NCBI RefSeq assembly: GCF_000007825.1
Contig: NC_004722.1
Coordinates: forward strand, 908,501-972,500
DNA: 64,000 bases
From: Bacillus cereus ATCC 14579
Lineage (GTDB): Bacteria > Bacillota > Bacilli > Bacillales > Bacillaceae_G
Direction of reading: 5' to 3'
Shown: one piece after another, positions 36,010 to 44,406 of the stretch
How positions within the stretch are numbered: position 1 is the first letter of the stretch
Layout: each line of letters begins with the position of its first letter
Notes under the pieces: model-generated
Database searches by the model: none
What the model saw: the letters and a program-made list of their open reading frames with translations, nothing else
Told to the model about the DNA's origin: nothing
Position numbers and translations under genes: made by a program

Positions 36010-37292
36010 GTATTCAAAATGTGGAGGCGGAAAAGACGGTGCTAGGTTCTCTATTAATTGATGGAGAGCTTATTAAGGAGTGCCGTTTGACGGAGCAGTA
36101 TTTTTCTATGCCAGTACATAAGTCTATATTTCAGTTAATGCGAAAGATGGAATCAGAGAGGCAACCGATTGATCTTGTGACGTTCATTTCTCGGGTAGAT
36201 CCGAAGTTTTTAGAGGGTATCGGGGGAATGGAGTATTTTATAGGGTTAATGGATGGTGTGCCTACTACTAGCAATTTCTCTTATTATGAGGGGCTTGTTC
36301 GAGGTGCTTGGAAAATGTATCAGGCGGGTGTTCTCGGGCACAAGATGGGAGAGCGCCTTATTGCGGAGAAGAATGAGGAAATTATTGGTGAGACGATTAC
36401 GGCACTTTGTGAGTTAGAGGAAAAAGACTCTGTATGTGAGTTTGATTTGAAGGATGCGTTAGTTGATTTGTATGAGGAGCTTCATCAAGATGTGAAAGAG
36501 ATTACTGGTATTGAGTCTGGTTATACATCGCTAAATAAGATGACGTGCGGATTGCAGGAAGGTGATTTTGTCGTTCTTGGTGCGCGTCCTTCTATGGGGA
36601 AGACTGCGTTTGCGCTTAATGTTGGACTGCATGCGGCGAAGTCTGGAGCGGCGGTTGGATTGTTTTCGTTAGAGATGAGTAGTAAGCAATTGTTAAAAAG
36701 GATGGCTTCTTGTGTAGGTGAAGTGTCAGGAGGCAGGCTGAAAAATCCGAAGCATCGTTTTGCGATGGAAGATTGGGAGAAGGTAAGTAAGGCGTTTGCG
36801 GAGATTGGTGAGTTGCCACTTGAGATTTATGACAATGCAGGTGTTACGGTGCAAGATATTTGGATGCAAACTCGTAAGTTAAAGAGGAAGCATGGAGATA
36901 ACAAGATTTTAATTATTGTAGATTATTTGCAGCTTATTACGGGCGATCCGAAGCATAAGGGCAATCGATTTCAGGAAATTAGTGAGATTTCGCGTAAGCT
37001 TAAGTTATTAGCACGTGAATTAAATGTTTGTGTAGTAGCATTATCGCAATTGTCTCGTTCTGTAGAGTCACGGCAAGATAAGCGTCCTCTTTTATCTGAT
37101 TTAAGAGAGACCGGACAAATTGAGCAAGATGCGGATGTCATTATGCTTATGTATCGAGAGGATTATTACGATAAGGAAACGATGCAGAAAGAGATGACGG
37201 AGATTCATGTGGCGAAGCACCGGAATGGGCCTGTGGGGAGTTTTAAGCTGAGGTTTTTGAAGGAGTTTGGGCGGTTTGTGGAGATTGGATGA
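36006..37292 (+). CDS. DnaB-family replicative helicase
   Basis: 428 residues from the ATG at 36006 (ATGA overlap with the DnaD gene). The N-terminal DnaB domain is SIQNVEAEKTVLGSLLIDGE; the RecA-like motor has Walker A GARPSMGKTAFALNVG, FSLEMSSKQLLKRM, Walker B LIIVDYLQLI, and DLRETGQIEQDADVIMLMYR. It lacks nothing obvious and should unwind DNA as a hexamer in the 5'-3' direction. Paired with a DnaD-type loader this looks like a complete primosome pair, either a chromosomal paralogue or of phage origin. Confidence 0.9.
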   Translation: MSIQNVEAEKTVLGSLLIDGELIKECRLTEQYFSMPVHKSIFQLMRKMESERQPIDLVTFISRVDPKFLEGIGGMEYFIGLMDGVPTTSNFSYYEGLVRGAWKMYQAGVLGHKMGERLIAEKNEEIIGETITALCELEEKDSVCEFDLKDALVDLYEELHQDVKEITGIESGYTSLNKMTCGLQEGDFVVLGARPSMGKTAFALNVGLHAAKSGAAVGLFSLEMSSKQLLKRMASCVGEVSGGRLKNPKHRFAMEDWEKVSKAFAEIGELPLEIYDNAGVTVQDIWMQTRKLKRKHGDNKILIIVDYLQLITGDPKHKGNRFQEISEISRKLKLLARELNVCVVALSQLSRSVESRQDKRPLLSDLRETGQIEQDADVIMLMYREDYYDKETMQKEMTEIHVAKHRNGPVGSFKLRFLKEFGRFVEIG

Positions 37293-37336
37293 TAAAATAG
37301 AAGAAGGCATATAAAAAGGTAAAGGAGTGGTTACGG

Positions 37337-37504
37337 ATGACAAAAGTAGGTCGTTTATATGAACAAGAGAAGCAAGAAGAAATTGATAAAGCACTTTCGG
37401 CAGCTGGAATGCTTTTTAAAGGAATGAGTGTAGAAGAAATAGCTAAAAAATTAGATGTAACAATTGAAAAGGTGAAAGAGTGGGAGAAGCGTTTATCTCA
37501 TTAA
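37337..37504 (+). CDS. Small helix-turn-helix-like protein
   Basis: 55 residues, AAAGGAG site. KGMSVEEIAKKLDVTIEKVK is a helix-turn-helix-like block in a mostly helical peptide. It follows the helicase by 44 bp and ends before a strong terminator, so it may be part of that operon. Function unknown. Confidence 0.6.
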   Translation: MTKVGRLYEQEKQEEIDKALSAAGMLFKGMSVEEIAKKLDVTIEKVKEWEKRLSH

Positions 37505-37541
37505 TCGCTGGGGTAATGGCAGCGTCTGTATAAATTTATAC

Positions 37542-37583
37542 AAAAATAGCCGAATATTTACTATATAATAGTCGGCTATTTTT
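37542..37583. terminator. Bidirectional terminator
   Basis: AAAAATAGCCGA / TCGGCTATTTTT around an 18-bp loop, between convergent genes. Confidence 0.8.
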
Positions 37584-37643
37584 GTACGGAGAAGTTGTTA
37601 GGTTTAATACGCAAAATTTTTTATTTGCTCTTGAATATGTTTC

Positions 37644-38429
37644 TTATTTCCCCATAAAGAAAGACTTTCTCTCTGCAGTAATCCACTGCTGCAAATCATC
37701 TTGGTTACGTCGGACAAGTCGATTTACTAAAACATCATGCCATACATAATCCTCTAATAAGTATATATGGACGGGGTCATCTGTATAAAAAGCAATATTA
37801 CGCTCTGCAAGTGATGGTCCATAAATCATTTCTTTAGAATCTATCGATACAATAAACCAATGTTCTGTAGACAAGGTTTCTGTATAAGGTGTTATGCGAT
37901 GGGCTTCTAGATTTTTAATGGGATTTTCAACATGCAAGGTAATACCTTGTATTGTAACTTTATCAGTTACTTCAGATAGATCTTCTTTTAACGCTTCATA
38001 CATCTCATCCCACATTGAAATGACAATACGTCGTTCTGCTTTTTTTATTAATGCCTGACAATAGCTAATGATTGTTTGATTGTCTTTTAAAGTAATCACT
38101 CGATTATCTGTTTTTTCTTCGGAAGTTTCTAGTTTTTTTAATGAATCACTAATTCCTTCATAAGTAGACTGCCATTCTGATTGCGCCTTCTGTAAAAAGA
38201 TTTCAACAGGTAGAGGTGAATAGCGAGTGGTGTCATTTATTTCTTCCTTCATGACAATTCCTTTTTCTACAAGGTTACCTAAAATCTCATAAATTCGCGC
38301 TCTTGGGACACCCGAATCCTTACTCACTTGATAGGCTGTGACAGGCCCCTGTTTAACAAGAGATACATAAGATTTAGCTTCATATTCATTGAAACCAATT
38401 TTTTTAAGCTGTTGCACTATGTATTCCAC
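37644..38429 (-). CDS. TrmB-family transcription regulator
   Basis: 261 residues from the GTG at 38429, which has GGAGGAC 7 bp upstream; the longer frame to 38492 runs into the bcr1 repeat. The winged helix is YEAKSYVSLVKQGPVTAYQV then SGVPRARIYEILGNLVEKGI. The C-terminal half (TDNRVITLKDNQTIISYCQA onward) is the sugar-binding-like TrmB effector domain. It is divergent from a TSUP transporter gene and may control it; a role with sugars or sulfur compounds cannot be decided. Confidence 0.8.
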   Translation of the reverse strand: MEYIVQQLKKIGFNEYEAKSYVSLVKQGPVTAYQVSKDSGVPRARIYEILGNLVEKGIVMKEEINDTTRYSPLPVEIFLQKAQSEWQSTYEGISDSLKKLETSEEKTDNRVITLKDNQTIISYCQALIKKAERRIVISMWDEMYEALKEDLSEVTDKVTIQGITLHVENPIKNLEAHRITPYTETLSTEHWFIVSIDSKEMIYGPSLAERNIAFYTDDPVHIYLLEDYVWHDVLVNRLVRRNQDDLQQWITAERKSFFMGK

Positions 38430-38458
38430 TTTTTTCGTCCTCCGATGTTTGCTTTTAT

Positions 38459-38606
38459 CCCGCTTTAACGGGCAGTAAGACCCCCACCTCAAAATTCAGC
38501 GGAAGCAAAGAAGTTAGGTGGGGGGCGGGCTGCCCGTAAAAGCCCGATTGGTGAAGGCTAATAATCAGTGGGGGATGAACAAAACCCCCACTGATTGAAG
38601 TTTCAC
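38459..38606. repeat. bcr1 mobile repeat element with TTTAT target duplications
   Basis: A 148-bp GC-rich element flanked by TTTAT at 38454-38458 and 38607-38611. Internal inverted repeats: CCCGC-ttta-GCGGG-type end, CCCCCACCT / AGGTGGGGG, and CAGTGGGGG / CCCCCACTG. Size, base composition and the TTTAT duplication fit bcr1, a non-coding mobile repeat described in the B. cereus group and thought to be moved in trans. Confidence 0.8.
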
Positions 38607-38692
38607 TTTATATTTCAACGTTACAATAACTCTTTACATTTAGCAAATTGGTAGTTACTATTACAATAGTGACTAAAGGGGAGGCTACTAGT

Positions 38693-39460
38693 ATGGATTT
38701 GTATTTAGACCCATCTATATTAATTATTTTGATTGTTTTTGGATTTGTAGCTGCATTTATTGATTCAGTTGTAGGTGGTGGCGGACTCATTGCTTTACCA
38801 GCTTTGTTATTTACAGGATTGAATCCAGCAAGTGCAGTAGCCACGAATAAATTAGCATCAACAATGGGGAGTGCAACTAGTAATATTGTGTTTTATCGTT
38901 CTGGTAATCTTAATTTGAAATCGGCGTTTAAATTAGTTCCGCTTACTTTCATAGGTTCCATAATAGGGGCATGGACCGTTCATTTAATGAATCCAGAAGT
39001 ACTGAAGCCATTGATGTTGATTATGCTTGGTGCGGTCGCTATTTATACGATATTCAAGAAGGATTGGGGAAGTATTTCCACTCATAAAAAATTGTCGGGT
39101 CGACACGTCATTATTTTTACTTTCTTTGTTTTTGCTATTGGTTTTTATGATGGATTTCTAGGTCCTGGAACAGGTTCGTTTTTAATGTTTTCTCTTTTAT
39201 TTATTGGGTATGATTTTTTAAAAGCAGCAGGTAATGCGAAGCTTCTTAATTTAGGAAGTAATGTTGGTGCATTGTTGATGTTTATGTATGTAGGGCAAGT
39301 AAACTATGCGTATGGTTTTATAATGGGGATTGCTCAAATTGCTGGAGGGATTGTTGGCTCCAAATTTGCTATAAAAAAAGGAAGCGGGTATGTTCGTGCT
39401 CTTTTCATTACAGTAACTTGTTTATTGTTAGCGAAAAATCTGTATGACTATATTCAGTAA
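38693..39460 (+). CDS. TSUP-family (TauE/SafE) membrane exporter
   Basis: 255 residues from the ATG at 38693 (AAAGGGGAGG upstream; earlier in-frame ATG at 38648 lacks a site). About eight membrane spans in two halves. The repeat motifs are FIDSVVGGGGLIALPALLF in the first half and FYDGFLGPGTGSFLMFSLLF in the second. TSUP proteins move sulfite, sulfonates or other organic anions across the membrane; the substrate is not evident. A TrmB regulator is divergent, with bcr1 inserted between them. Confidence 0.85.
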   Translation: MDLYLDPSILIILIVFGFVAAFIDSVVGGGGLIALPALLFTGLNPASAVATNKLASTMGSATSNIVFYRSGNLNLKSAFKLVPLTFIGSIIGAWTVHLMNPEVLKPLMLIMLGAVAIYTIFKKDWGSISTHKKLSGRHVIIFTFFVFAIGFYDGFLGPGTGSFLMFSLLFIGYDFLKAAGNAKLLNLGSNVGALLMFMYVGQVNYAYGFIMGIAQIAGGIVGSKFAIKKGSGYVRALFITVTCLLLAKNLYDYIQ

Positions 39461-39542
39461 GTAATTAAAGAACGTAGAAAAGGTCAAGTATGCAAACTAC
39501 ATCGAGTATAAGAAGATACTAAGGAGAGATTCCTTTTAACAT

Positions 39543-39581
39543 TTTTTAGATGCTACCTTGTTTGAAGATAGCATCTAAAAA
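39543..39581 (+). terminator. Terminator of the TSUP gene
   Basis: TTTTTAGATGCTA / TAGCATCTAAAAA with a 13-bp loop. Confidence 0.75.
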
Positions 39582-39734
39582 GAAAATCTAAGTGAAGAGA
39601 ATGAAAAAAAATATAAACTCATATTTTTCCATATGAAATTTCATTTGTTTTATTTACATAATATCTTTACAATCATTTGATAAAATAAAGTCAACTGCAT
39701 ATTGTGAGGGTGGGTGGTTATCCCTTCTTTCCAT

Positions 39735-39757
39735 TTGGAAGGAAAGGGGGTGATAAT
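39735..39757 (+). promoter_or_regulatory. Hairpin that can mask the ribosome site of the 50-residue peptide
   Basis: The pyrimidine tract ending CCCTTCTTTCC (39722-39732) can pair imperfectly with GGAAGGAAAGGGG (39737-39749), which includes the ribosome site. Confidence 0.35.
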
Positions 39758-39910
39758 ATGGAGTTTTTGTTTGACCTTGTAAAAGAATTTGTAAAAGCGA
39801 CTGTACGTGAAGTTTCAGCGTATTTTTTGCGGAAGCAACTTCTGGGTAAGGACAACAAAAAACCCACTCCGCGCCGTAGGAAGCAAAAGGGTGGGTTTCG
39901 TAAAAAATAA
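39758..39910 (+). CDS. Small basic peptide with amphipathic N-terminus
   Basis: 50 residues from the ATG at 39758 with an AAAGGGGGTG site. The first 28 residues form an amphipathic or hydrophobic helix (MEFLFDLVKEFVKATVREVS), the rest is strongly basic (PTPRRRKQKGGFRKK). The ribosome site lies in an imperfect hairpin with the upstream CCCTTCTTTCC, and a terminator follows closely. This layout recalls toxin mRNAs of type I toxin-antitoxin systems, but I see no confirmed antisense RNA. Function unknown. Confidence 0.5.
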   Translation: MEFLFDLVKEFVKATVREVSAYFLRKQLLGKDNKKPTPRRRKQKGGFRKK

Positions 39911-39951
39911 TAACGTATAATAACCACCACCCTATACGGTAGCAGTTAAGG

Positions 39952-39978
39952 AAGAGATGTTAGCGCATCTCTTCTTTT
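39952..39978 (+). terminator. Terminator after the small basic peptide
   Basis: AAGAGATG-TTAGCG-CATCTCTTCTTTTT. Confidence 0.8.
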
Positions 39979-40086
39979 TATTATATGCCATTTTATTTGA
40001 TGTCATACTTATATAGTATTCTACGGAAAATATATCATATTCCTATTTTGTGGTCAATTTGATTGCATGATTGAAAAGGTGTAGTC

Positions 40087-40662
40087 TTATTCCTTTTCAA
40101 ACTGAAAAATATCCCGATTAATAAGTTGATGGAGATACCTATCCATTTCAGCAGCAGAAACTTTTCTTTCACTTTTAAACCACCATGCGCTTAATGAGGT
40201 GATTGCCCCTGAATAAAATTCAATGATTAAATCATTGGGCATCGTATGATTTTTGTGCAGTTGATTTAACGCTTCTATTTCTTGTTTTCTCGTTTCGTGA
40301 CTTAAATATTGTGTTCGGTTAATAAATTGTTCATCAGACATTTGCGTCTCTAATATTTTACCGATTTCTTCATGGTGTAGAAATTGTTCCATTACTTGAA
40401 ATGGTTTACTTAATCGATCTGAAACCGGTATTTCAGCAATCATCTTGCCGTATCGTTTAAATCCAAATGTTAATAAAGCATCTTTATCTTCAAAGTGTTT
40501 ATAAAAGGTTGTTCGGTGTACCATTGCACGGTCACATATTTGGTTAATCGTGATCGTACTATATTTCTGTTTTGATTGCGTCATTAATTCAAATAAGGAA
40601 TCCCACAGTAATTTATGTGTACGTCTAATACGTAAATCAAGTTGTTTTTCATTATCGTTCAT
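40087..40662 (-). CDS. TetR-family repressor of the adjacent efflux pump
   Basis: 191 residues, AAAAGGAG site. The N-terminal helix-turn-helix is TITINQICDRAMVHRTTFYK followed by HFEDKDALLTFGF, typical of TetR/AcrR. The C-terminal ligand-binding half is all-helical and ends FSGAI...LSAWWF-like, with a Trp pair. It is divergent from an MFS drug-efflux gene; GTAGATTAAA at 40681 and TTTAATCTAC at 40721 form an inverted repeat between the two genes. It probably represses both until a drug binds. Confidence 0.85.
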   Translation of the reverse strand: MNDNEKQLDLRIRRTHKLLWDSLFELMTQSKQKYSTITINQICDRAMVHRTTFYKHFEDKDALLTFGFKRYGKMIAEIPVSDRLSKPFQVMEQFLHHEEIGKILETQMSDEQFINRTQYLSHETRKQEIEALNQLHKNHTMPNDLIIEFYSGAITSLSAWWFKSERKVSAAEMDRYLHQLINRDIFQFEKE

Positions 40663-40680
40663 CTACAATTCTCCTTTTTT

Positions 40681-40730
40681 GTAGATTAAATATACAGTGG
40701 CTGAAAATTGATTCTCCCTTTTTAATCTAC
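40681..40730. promoter_or_regulatory. Inverted repeat, probable TetR operator
   Basis: GTAGATTAAA (40681-40690) and TTTAATCTAC (40721-40730) are exact inverse copies separated by 30 bp in the divergent promoter region. Confidence 0.5.
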
Positions 40731-40804
40731 ATATGTATATTATATTACATGTGTTCCGGTGTATTTAAAGTTTTTTAAGTAAGAAACAGGAGGAGAATCT
40801 GTAA

Positions 40805-42280
40805 ATGAATATGACAACTAAGAGCCCAGCAAGTGGCAAAGTTGATACTTCTAATTTGAAACATACCCCCATTTTAATTGCATTACTTTTAGGTGCAATG
40901 GTTGCATTATTAAATGAAACATTACTTGGTAATGCGTTAACGGTATTAATGAAAGAATTTGACGTAACCGCTTCAACGATTCAATGGCTTTCTACAGCTT
41001 ACATGTTAGTAGTTGGGGTTTTAGTTCCAATTACAGCATTACTTCAGCAATGGCTCACAACGAGACAAATGTTTTTGATCGCTATGGTAACGTTTTTAGT
41101 CGGTACATTAATTGCGGGATTCGCACCGACATTTTCCGTTTTATTAATTGGCCGTATCGTCCAAGCTGTAGCGACGGGGTTAATTACACCGTTATTAATG
41201 AATACGATTTTAATCATTTGTCCACCTGAAAAACGTGGTGCGACAATGGGATTAATCGCACTCGTGATGATGGCAGCTCCGGCAATTGGCCCTACATTAT
41301 CTGGAGTAATTGTGGATTCATTAAATTGGCGCTGGTTATTCTATATTGTTATTCCTATCGTGATCATTTCCATTATGATTGGGATGAAGTACATTCAAAA
41401 TGTTTCAGAGTTAACAAGGCCAAAAGTAGATTACCCATCTATCCTTTTATCGACATTAGGATTTGGCGGGCTTGTGTATAGCTTTAGTGCATCGGGTGAT
41501 TTAGGATGGTCCGATGCAAAAGTGTATGGCACTTTAATTGTTGGGCTTATCTCATTATGTATTTTTGCCGTTCGACAATTGAAAATTGAGAATCCAATTT
41601 TAGAATTACGAGCATTTAAAGTTCCGATGTTTACATTATCAGTTGGATTAATTGTCATTGTGATGATGTCGTTATTTTCAACGATGACTTTATTACCGAT
41701 GTTCCTGCAAACCGTTTTACTCGTTACAGCTTTTAAATCAGGAATTATCATGCTTCCGGGAAGTGTTATTAGCGCCATAATGGGACCAATCGCAGGTAAA
41801 CTATTTGATAAATTTAGTCCGAAAGTTATTATCGTTCCCGGCATTGTCTTAGTAGGAATTGCAATGTTCTTATTTAAAGGCATTACTCCTGATACATCAA
41901 TGGTACAAATTATTATCATGCATAGCGTATTAATGGTTGGACTCATGTTTGTCATGACAGCACAAACATACGGTTTAAATCAATTAACACCAGATTTATA
42001 TCCGCACGGAACAGCACTATTTAGTACGTTGCAACAAGTAGCTGGTGCAATTGGTACAGCTATCTTTATTTCGAAAATGTCTTCAGGAACAACTAAGTAT
42101 ATGGAAAGCTCCGCAAATCCACTGGATCCGTTAGAGAAGTTAAACGGTTTAACTTCAGGATTCCAGGGTGCATTTGCACTTGGGTTAGTCTTTATCATTG
42201 TTGCATTTATCGTATCGTTATTCTTAAAAGAAGAGAAAGAAGGAGTAAAGGAAGCGAGAGTTTTACAGAACGAACATTAA
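40805..42280 (+). CDS. DHA2-family MFS multidrug efflux pump (14 spans)
   Basis: 491 residues, AGGAGGAG site. Fourteen membrane spans as in EmrB/QacA/LmrB. Visible motifs: LNETLLGNALTVLMKEFDV in span 1, WLSTAYMLVVGVLVPITALL, the span-5 motif AAPAIGPTLSGVIVDSLNWR, and a mid-protein AFKVPMFTLSVGL. It exports drugs or metabolites in exchange for protons across the cytoplasmic membrane and is probably repressed by the divergent TetR gene. A strong terminator follows. Confidence 0.9.
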   Translation: MNMTTKSPASGKVDTSNLKHTPILIALLLGAMVALLNETLLGNALTVLMKEFDVTASTIQWLSTAYMLVVGVLVPITALLQQWLTTRQMFLIAMVTFLVGTLIAGFAPTFSVLLIGRIVQAVATGLITPLLMNTILIICPPEKRGATMGLIALVMMAAPAIGPTLSGVIVDSLNWRWLFYIVIPIVIISIMIGMKYIQNVSELTRPKVDYPSILLSTLGFGGLVYSFSASGDLGWSDAKVYGTLIVGLISLCIFAVRQLKIENPILELRAFKVPMFTLSVGLIVIVMMSLFSTMTLLPMFLQTVLLVTAFKSGIIMLPGSVISAIMGPIAGKLFDKFSPKVIIVPGIVLVGIAMFLFKGITPDTSMVQIIIMHSVLMVGLMFVMTAQTYGLNQLTPDLYPHGTALFSTLQQVAGAIGTAIFISKMSSGTTKYMESSANPLDPLEKLNGLTSGFQGAFALGLVFIIVAFIVSLFLKEEKEGVKEARVLQNEH

Positions 42281-42289
42281 GGTTTATAT

Positions 42290-42326
42290 AAAAAAGACAT
42301 CTTTCCCTAGAAAAGATGTCTTTTTT
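42290..42326 (+). terminator. Terminator of the efflux-pump gene
   Basis: AAAAGACATCTTT-CCCTAG-AAAAGATGTCTTTT with a T tail. Confidence 0.85.
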
Positions 42327-42631
42327 ATATTTTTTTCGTAACACTTGTTTTGGGTGTCTTCATACATAAGAATTGGTATGTACAATAATTATCCTTTTTG
42401 AGAATAAGGATGCAAAGCCGTACTAATAACTAATAGTTCACCAGATGATTTAGTGACATCGTATATAGATCCTGTTATGAGAATAGGTATAGCAATGATT
42501 ATAAATTTATTATATTTTAATTAAAAGATTTATACGTTTTTTATAGTAAAAATTAGAGCCTCTTCAATAAAAAGGAATTAAATATGGTATTCTTTAGTTA
42601 ATGTATGTAAACGAAGACAGGGGAAATGAAG
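42327..42631. other. Gene-free stretch
   Basis: About 300 bp, AT-rich; nothing beyond the likely promoter of the secreted-protein gene that follows. Confidence 0.4.
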
Positions 42632-43180
42632 ATGGACAAGAAGCTAAAGTATTGGCTAGCATCTATTATAGGGGGAGTAGTACTTGCAACTGGAATGTTA
42701 CAGTTTGCTGAAGTCCCGCTTGGGAGTGAGGACCATGTTTTTGCAGAGGTTAATAAAGAAGACACACTATCGAATGAAGCAGAAGTGAAAGGCTCAAATG
42801 CACAACTTCACATTACAGTAACTTCTACTGAAGAAGAAGTTATTTCAGCTATGCATAGTATGACTCATCAAAAAGTAAAAGCGTGTGAAGGAAAGGGAGC
42901 GATTCCTATGTCCAAAAAGAATGCAGAGAAAGTAAGAAACATTCTAAACGGAAACAATTTCAAGAATAAAGAAGAGCTATTAGCAATTACTGAAAGATGG
43001 GCAAATAGAGATTTTAGTGAAATTTTAGAAGAACATAACTATTTTATTAAACTTCAAGGTGGCAAGATAGGTGAAGCTACAGTAATGGATAAGATAGACG
43101 AGAAAGTATTCTGTTTCAATACTTTCGGTGATGATGTAACGGCCGCATTAGTTAAATCAGGAGATCTTCAGCCACGTTAA
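42632..43180 (+). CDS. Secreted or membrane-anchored DUF6241-like protein
   Basis: 182 residues from the ATG at 42632 (GGGGA 8 bp upstream; the ATG at 42626 is closer to the site). An N-terminal signal or anchor is KYWLASIIGGVVLATGMLQFAEV, followed by an outward-facing domain with VISAMHSMTHQKVKACEGKG and ELLAITERWANRDFSEILEE; two cysteines could pair. The pattern resembles DUF6241, a Bacillus family of unknown function. A very strong terminator follows. Confidence 0.6.
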   Translation: MDKKLKYWLASIIGGVVLATGMLQFAEVPLGSEDHVFAEVNKEDTLSNEAEVKGSNAQLHITVTSTEEEVISAMHSMTHQKVKACEGKGAIPMSKKNAEKVRNILNGNNFKNKEELLAITERWANRDFSEILEEHNYFIKLQGGKIGEATVMDKIDEKVFCFNTFGDDVTAALVKSGDLQPR

Positions 43181-43200
43181 AGTGTCTTTCTCAATTATAA

Positions 43201-43236
43201 GAAAAGCCTCAAGTATTCATATACTTGAGGCTTTTC
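43201..43236. terminator. Bidirectional terminator
   Basis: GAAAAGCCTCAAGTAT-TCAT-ATACTTGAGGCTTTTC, perfect 16-bp stem. Confidence 0.9.
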
Positions 43237-43271
43237 CAATGGAAAGATAGGAATGATCCGAATTCCTTACA

Positions 43272-43406
43272 TTAAGAACAAAGTGGAATTACTCCTAAAC
43301 CAATTAATAAAGCTGCAGCAACTGCTGGAATTGGTACAGGAATTTGAATACCTTCTACAAATAAGAAATACTGACCACTTACTATTTTAAAACAAACTAC
43401 TTGCAT
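43272..43406 (-). CDS. Small hydrophobic peptide, probably sporulation-related
   Basis: 44 residues with GGAGGGAAT 6 bp before the ATG. MQVVCFKIVSGQYFLFVEGI is followed by a Pro/Val/Ala-rich hydrophobic end (QIPVPIPAVAAALLIGLGVI). It lies next to a YjcZ-type gene. It is too short for family assignment; the excellent ribosome site and the neighbours argue that it is real. Confidence 0.5.
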   Translation of the reverse strand: MQVVCFKIVSGQYFLFVEGIQIPVPIPAVAAALLIGLGVIPLCS

Positions 43407-43620
43407 GGCTATTCCTCCCTTCTTTTAGAATTAATACATTATATTAATTAATCTATTTATTGATATAGTTAAATTATTCATTTTTAAAAATATAGTTAAT
43501 ATGTGAATAGTTTTCGAAAGGACCTGCTCAATCAATGCGGAAAAACATAAGATGAAACGAATCCATTAAAATACATGAGTGAACCTTAGTTTTCCCCTCT
43601 TATCTAAAGGAGGAACTATT

Positions 43621-43728
43621 ATGGGTTATGGTGGTAGTTGTGGCGGTTGTGGCTTCTCGGGAGGCTTTGCTTTATTAGTCGTGTTATTCATTTTATTAAT
43701 CATCGTTGGAGCTTCTTGCTTCTGCTAA
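43621..43728 (+). CDS. YjcZ-family sporulation peptide
   Basis: 35 residues: MGYGGSCGGCGFSGGFALLV, then VLFILLIIVGASCFC. The Gly/Cys-rich head and single membrane span are the YjcZ pattern, a family of tiny spore-associated membrane peptides. AAAGGAGGA precedes the ATG by 8 bp and a terminator follows. A close paralogue lies at 49291 on the other strand. Confidence 0.85.
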   Translation: MGYGGSCGGCGFSGGFALLVVLFILLIIVGASCFC

Positions 43729-43738
43729 AAACTATTGG

Positions 43739-43766
43739 AAAAGACACTCATATAGAGTGTCTTTTC
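43739..43766 (+). terminator. Terminator of the YjcZ-type gene
   Basis: AAAAGACACT-CATATAG-AGTGTCTTTT. Confidence 0.85.
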
Positions 43767-43860
43767 TTTCGTGCAAAATGCTTCCTGATATTATCCAACT
43801 GTATATAGTATACGGTATACTTTTTCCTCATTAGACATATAAAAATGTTGGAGGGATGTT

Positions 43861-44406
43861 ATGAAACTAGTAGGGAAGCACATTTATATTCGGCTTTATA
43901 AAACTGCTGATGCTAACGAGTTAGCTAACTTACATATTAGAAATCGCGAATTTTTTCAACGAGTTTGCCCGTTGCTCCCAGAAGTTTTTTATACAGAAGA
44001 ACATCAAAAAATACGTCTTGAACAAGCTCTAAAAAAGACAGCTGAAGGGCAAGTATACCCTTTTGGAATCTTTTTAAGAGAAAATGATAAACTGATTGGA
44101 GACATTTCATTAACTCAAATTGTTAGGGGAGACCTCCAAAGCTGTTATACGGGTTTTACTTTGGATAAGGAGCATAATACAAAGGGCTATACAACAGAGG
44201 CTCTTCAACTTGTTGTAGATTTTGCTTTTAGGGAATTAGAGCTACATAGAATTGAAGCAGGAGCGATGCTTGCTAATTTAGCATCTATTCGTGTATTAGA
44301 AAAAATGGGATTTAAAAAAGAAGGTATAGCGAAAGAAAATATAAGGATTAATGGCAAATGGACAGATCATCAAATAGTAGCTATCATCAACAGCTTGGAT
44401 GTGTAA
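43861..44406 (+). CDS. GNAT acetyltransferase (RimJ/RimL type)
   Basis: 181 residues, GGAGGG site. N-terminal YIRLYKTADANELANLHIRN, acetyl-CoA-binding region GFTLDKEHNTKGYTTEALQL (R/Q-x-x-G-x-A variant NTKGYT), and the C-terminal NLASIRVLEKMGFKKEGIAK. This is the RimJ/RimL subgroup that acetylates N-terminal or small-molecule amines in the cytoplasm; the substrate is unknown. 121 bp of it (43971-44091) are repeated as a dead fragment at 46508. Confidence 0.85.
   Translation: MKLVGKHIYIRLYKTADANELANLHIRNREFFQRVCPLLPEVFYTEEHQKIRLEQALKKTAEGQVYPFGIFLRENDKLIGDISLTQIVRGDLQSCYTGFTLDKEHNTKGYTTEALQLVVDFAFRELELHRIEAGAMLANLASIRVLEKMGFKKEGIAKENIRINGKWTDHQIVAIINSLDV

Noticed and set aside
41431..41955. 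Long minus-strand frame inside the MFS pump
   Set aside because: Shadow frame with no start site; the plus-strand protein is clearly a transporter.
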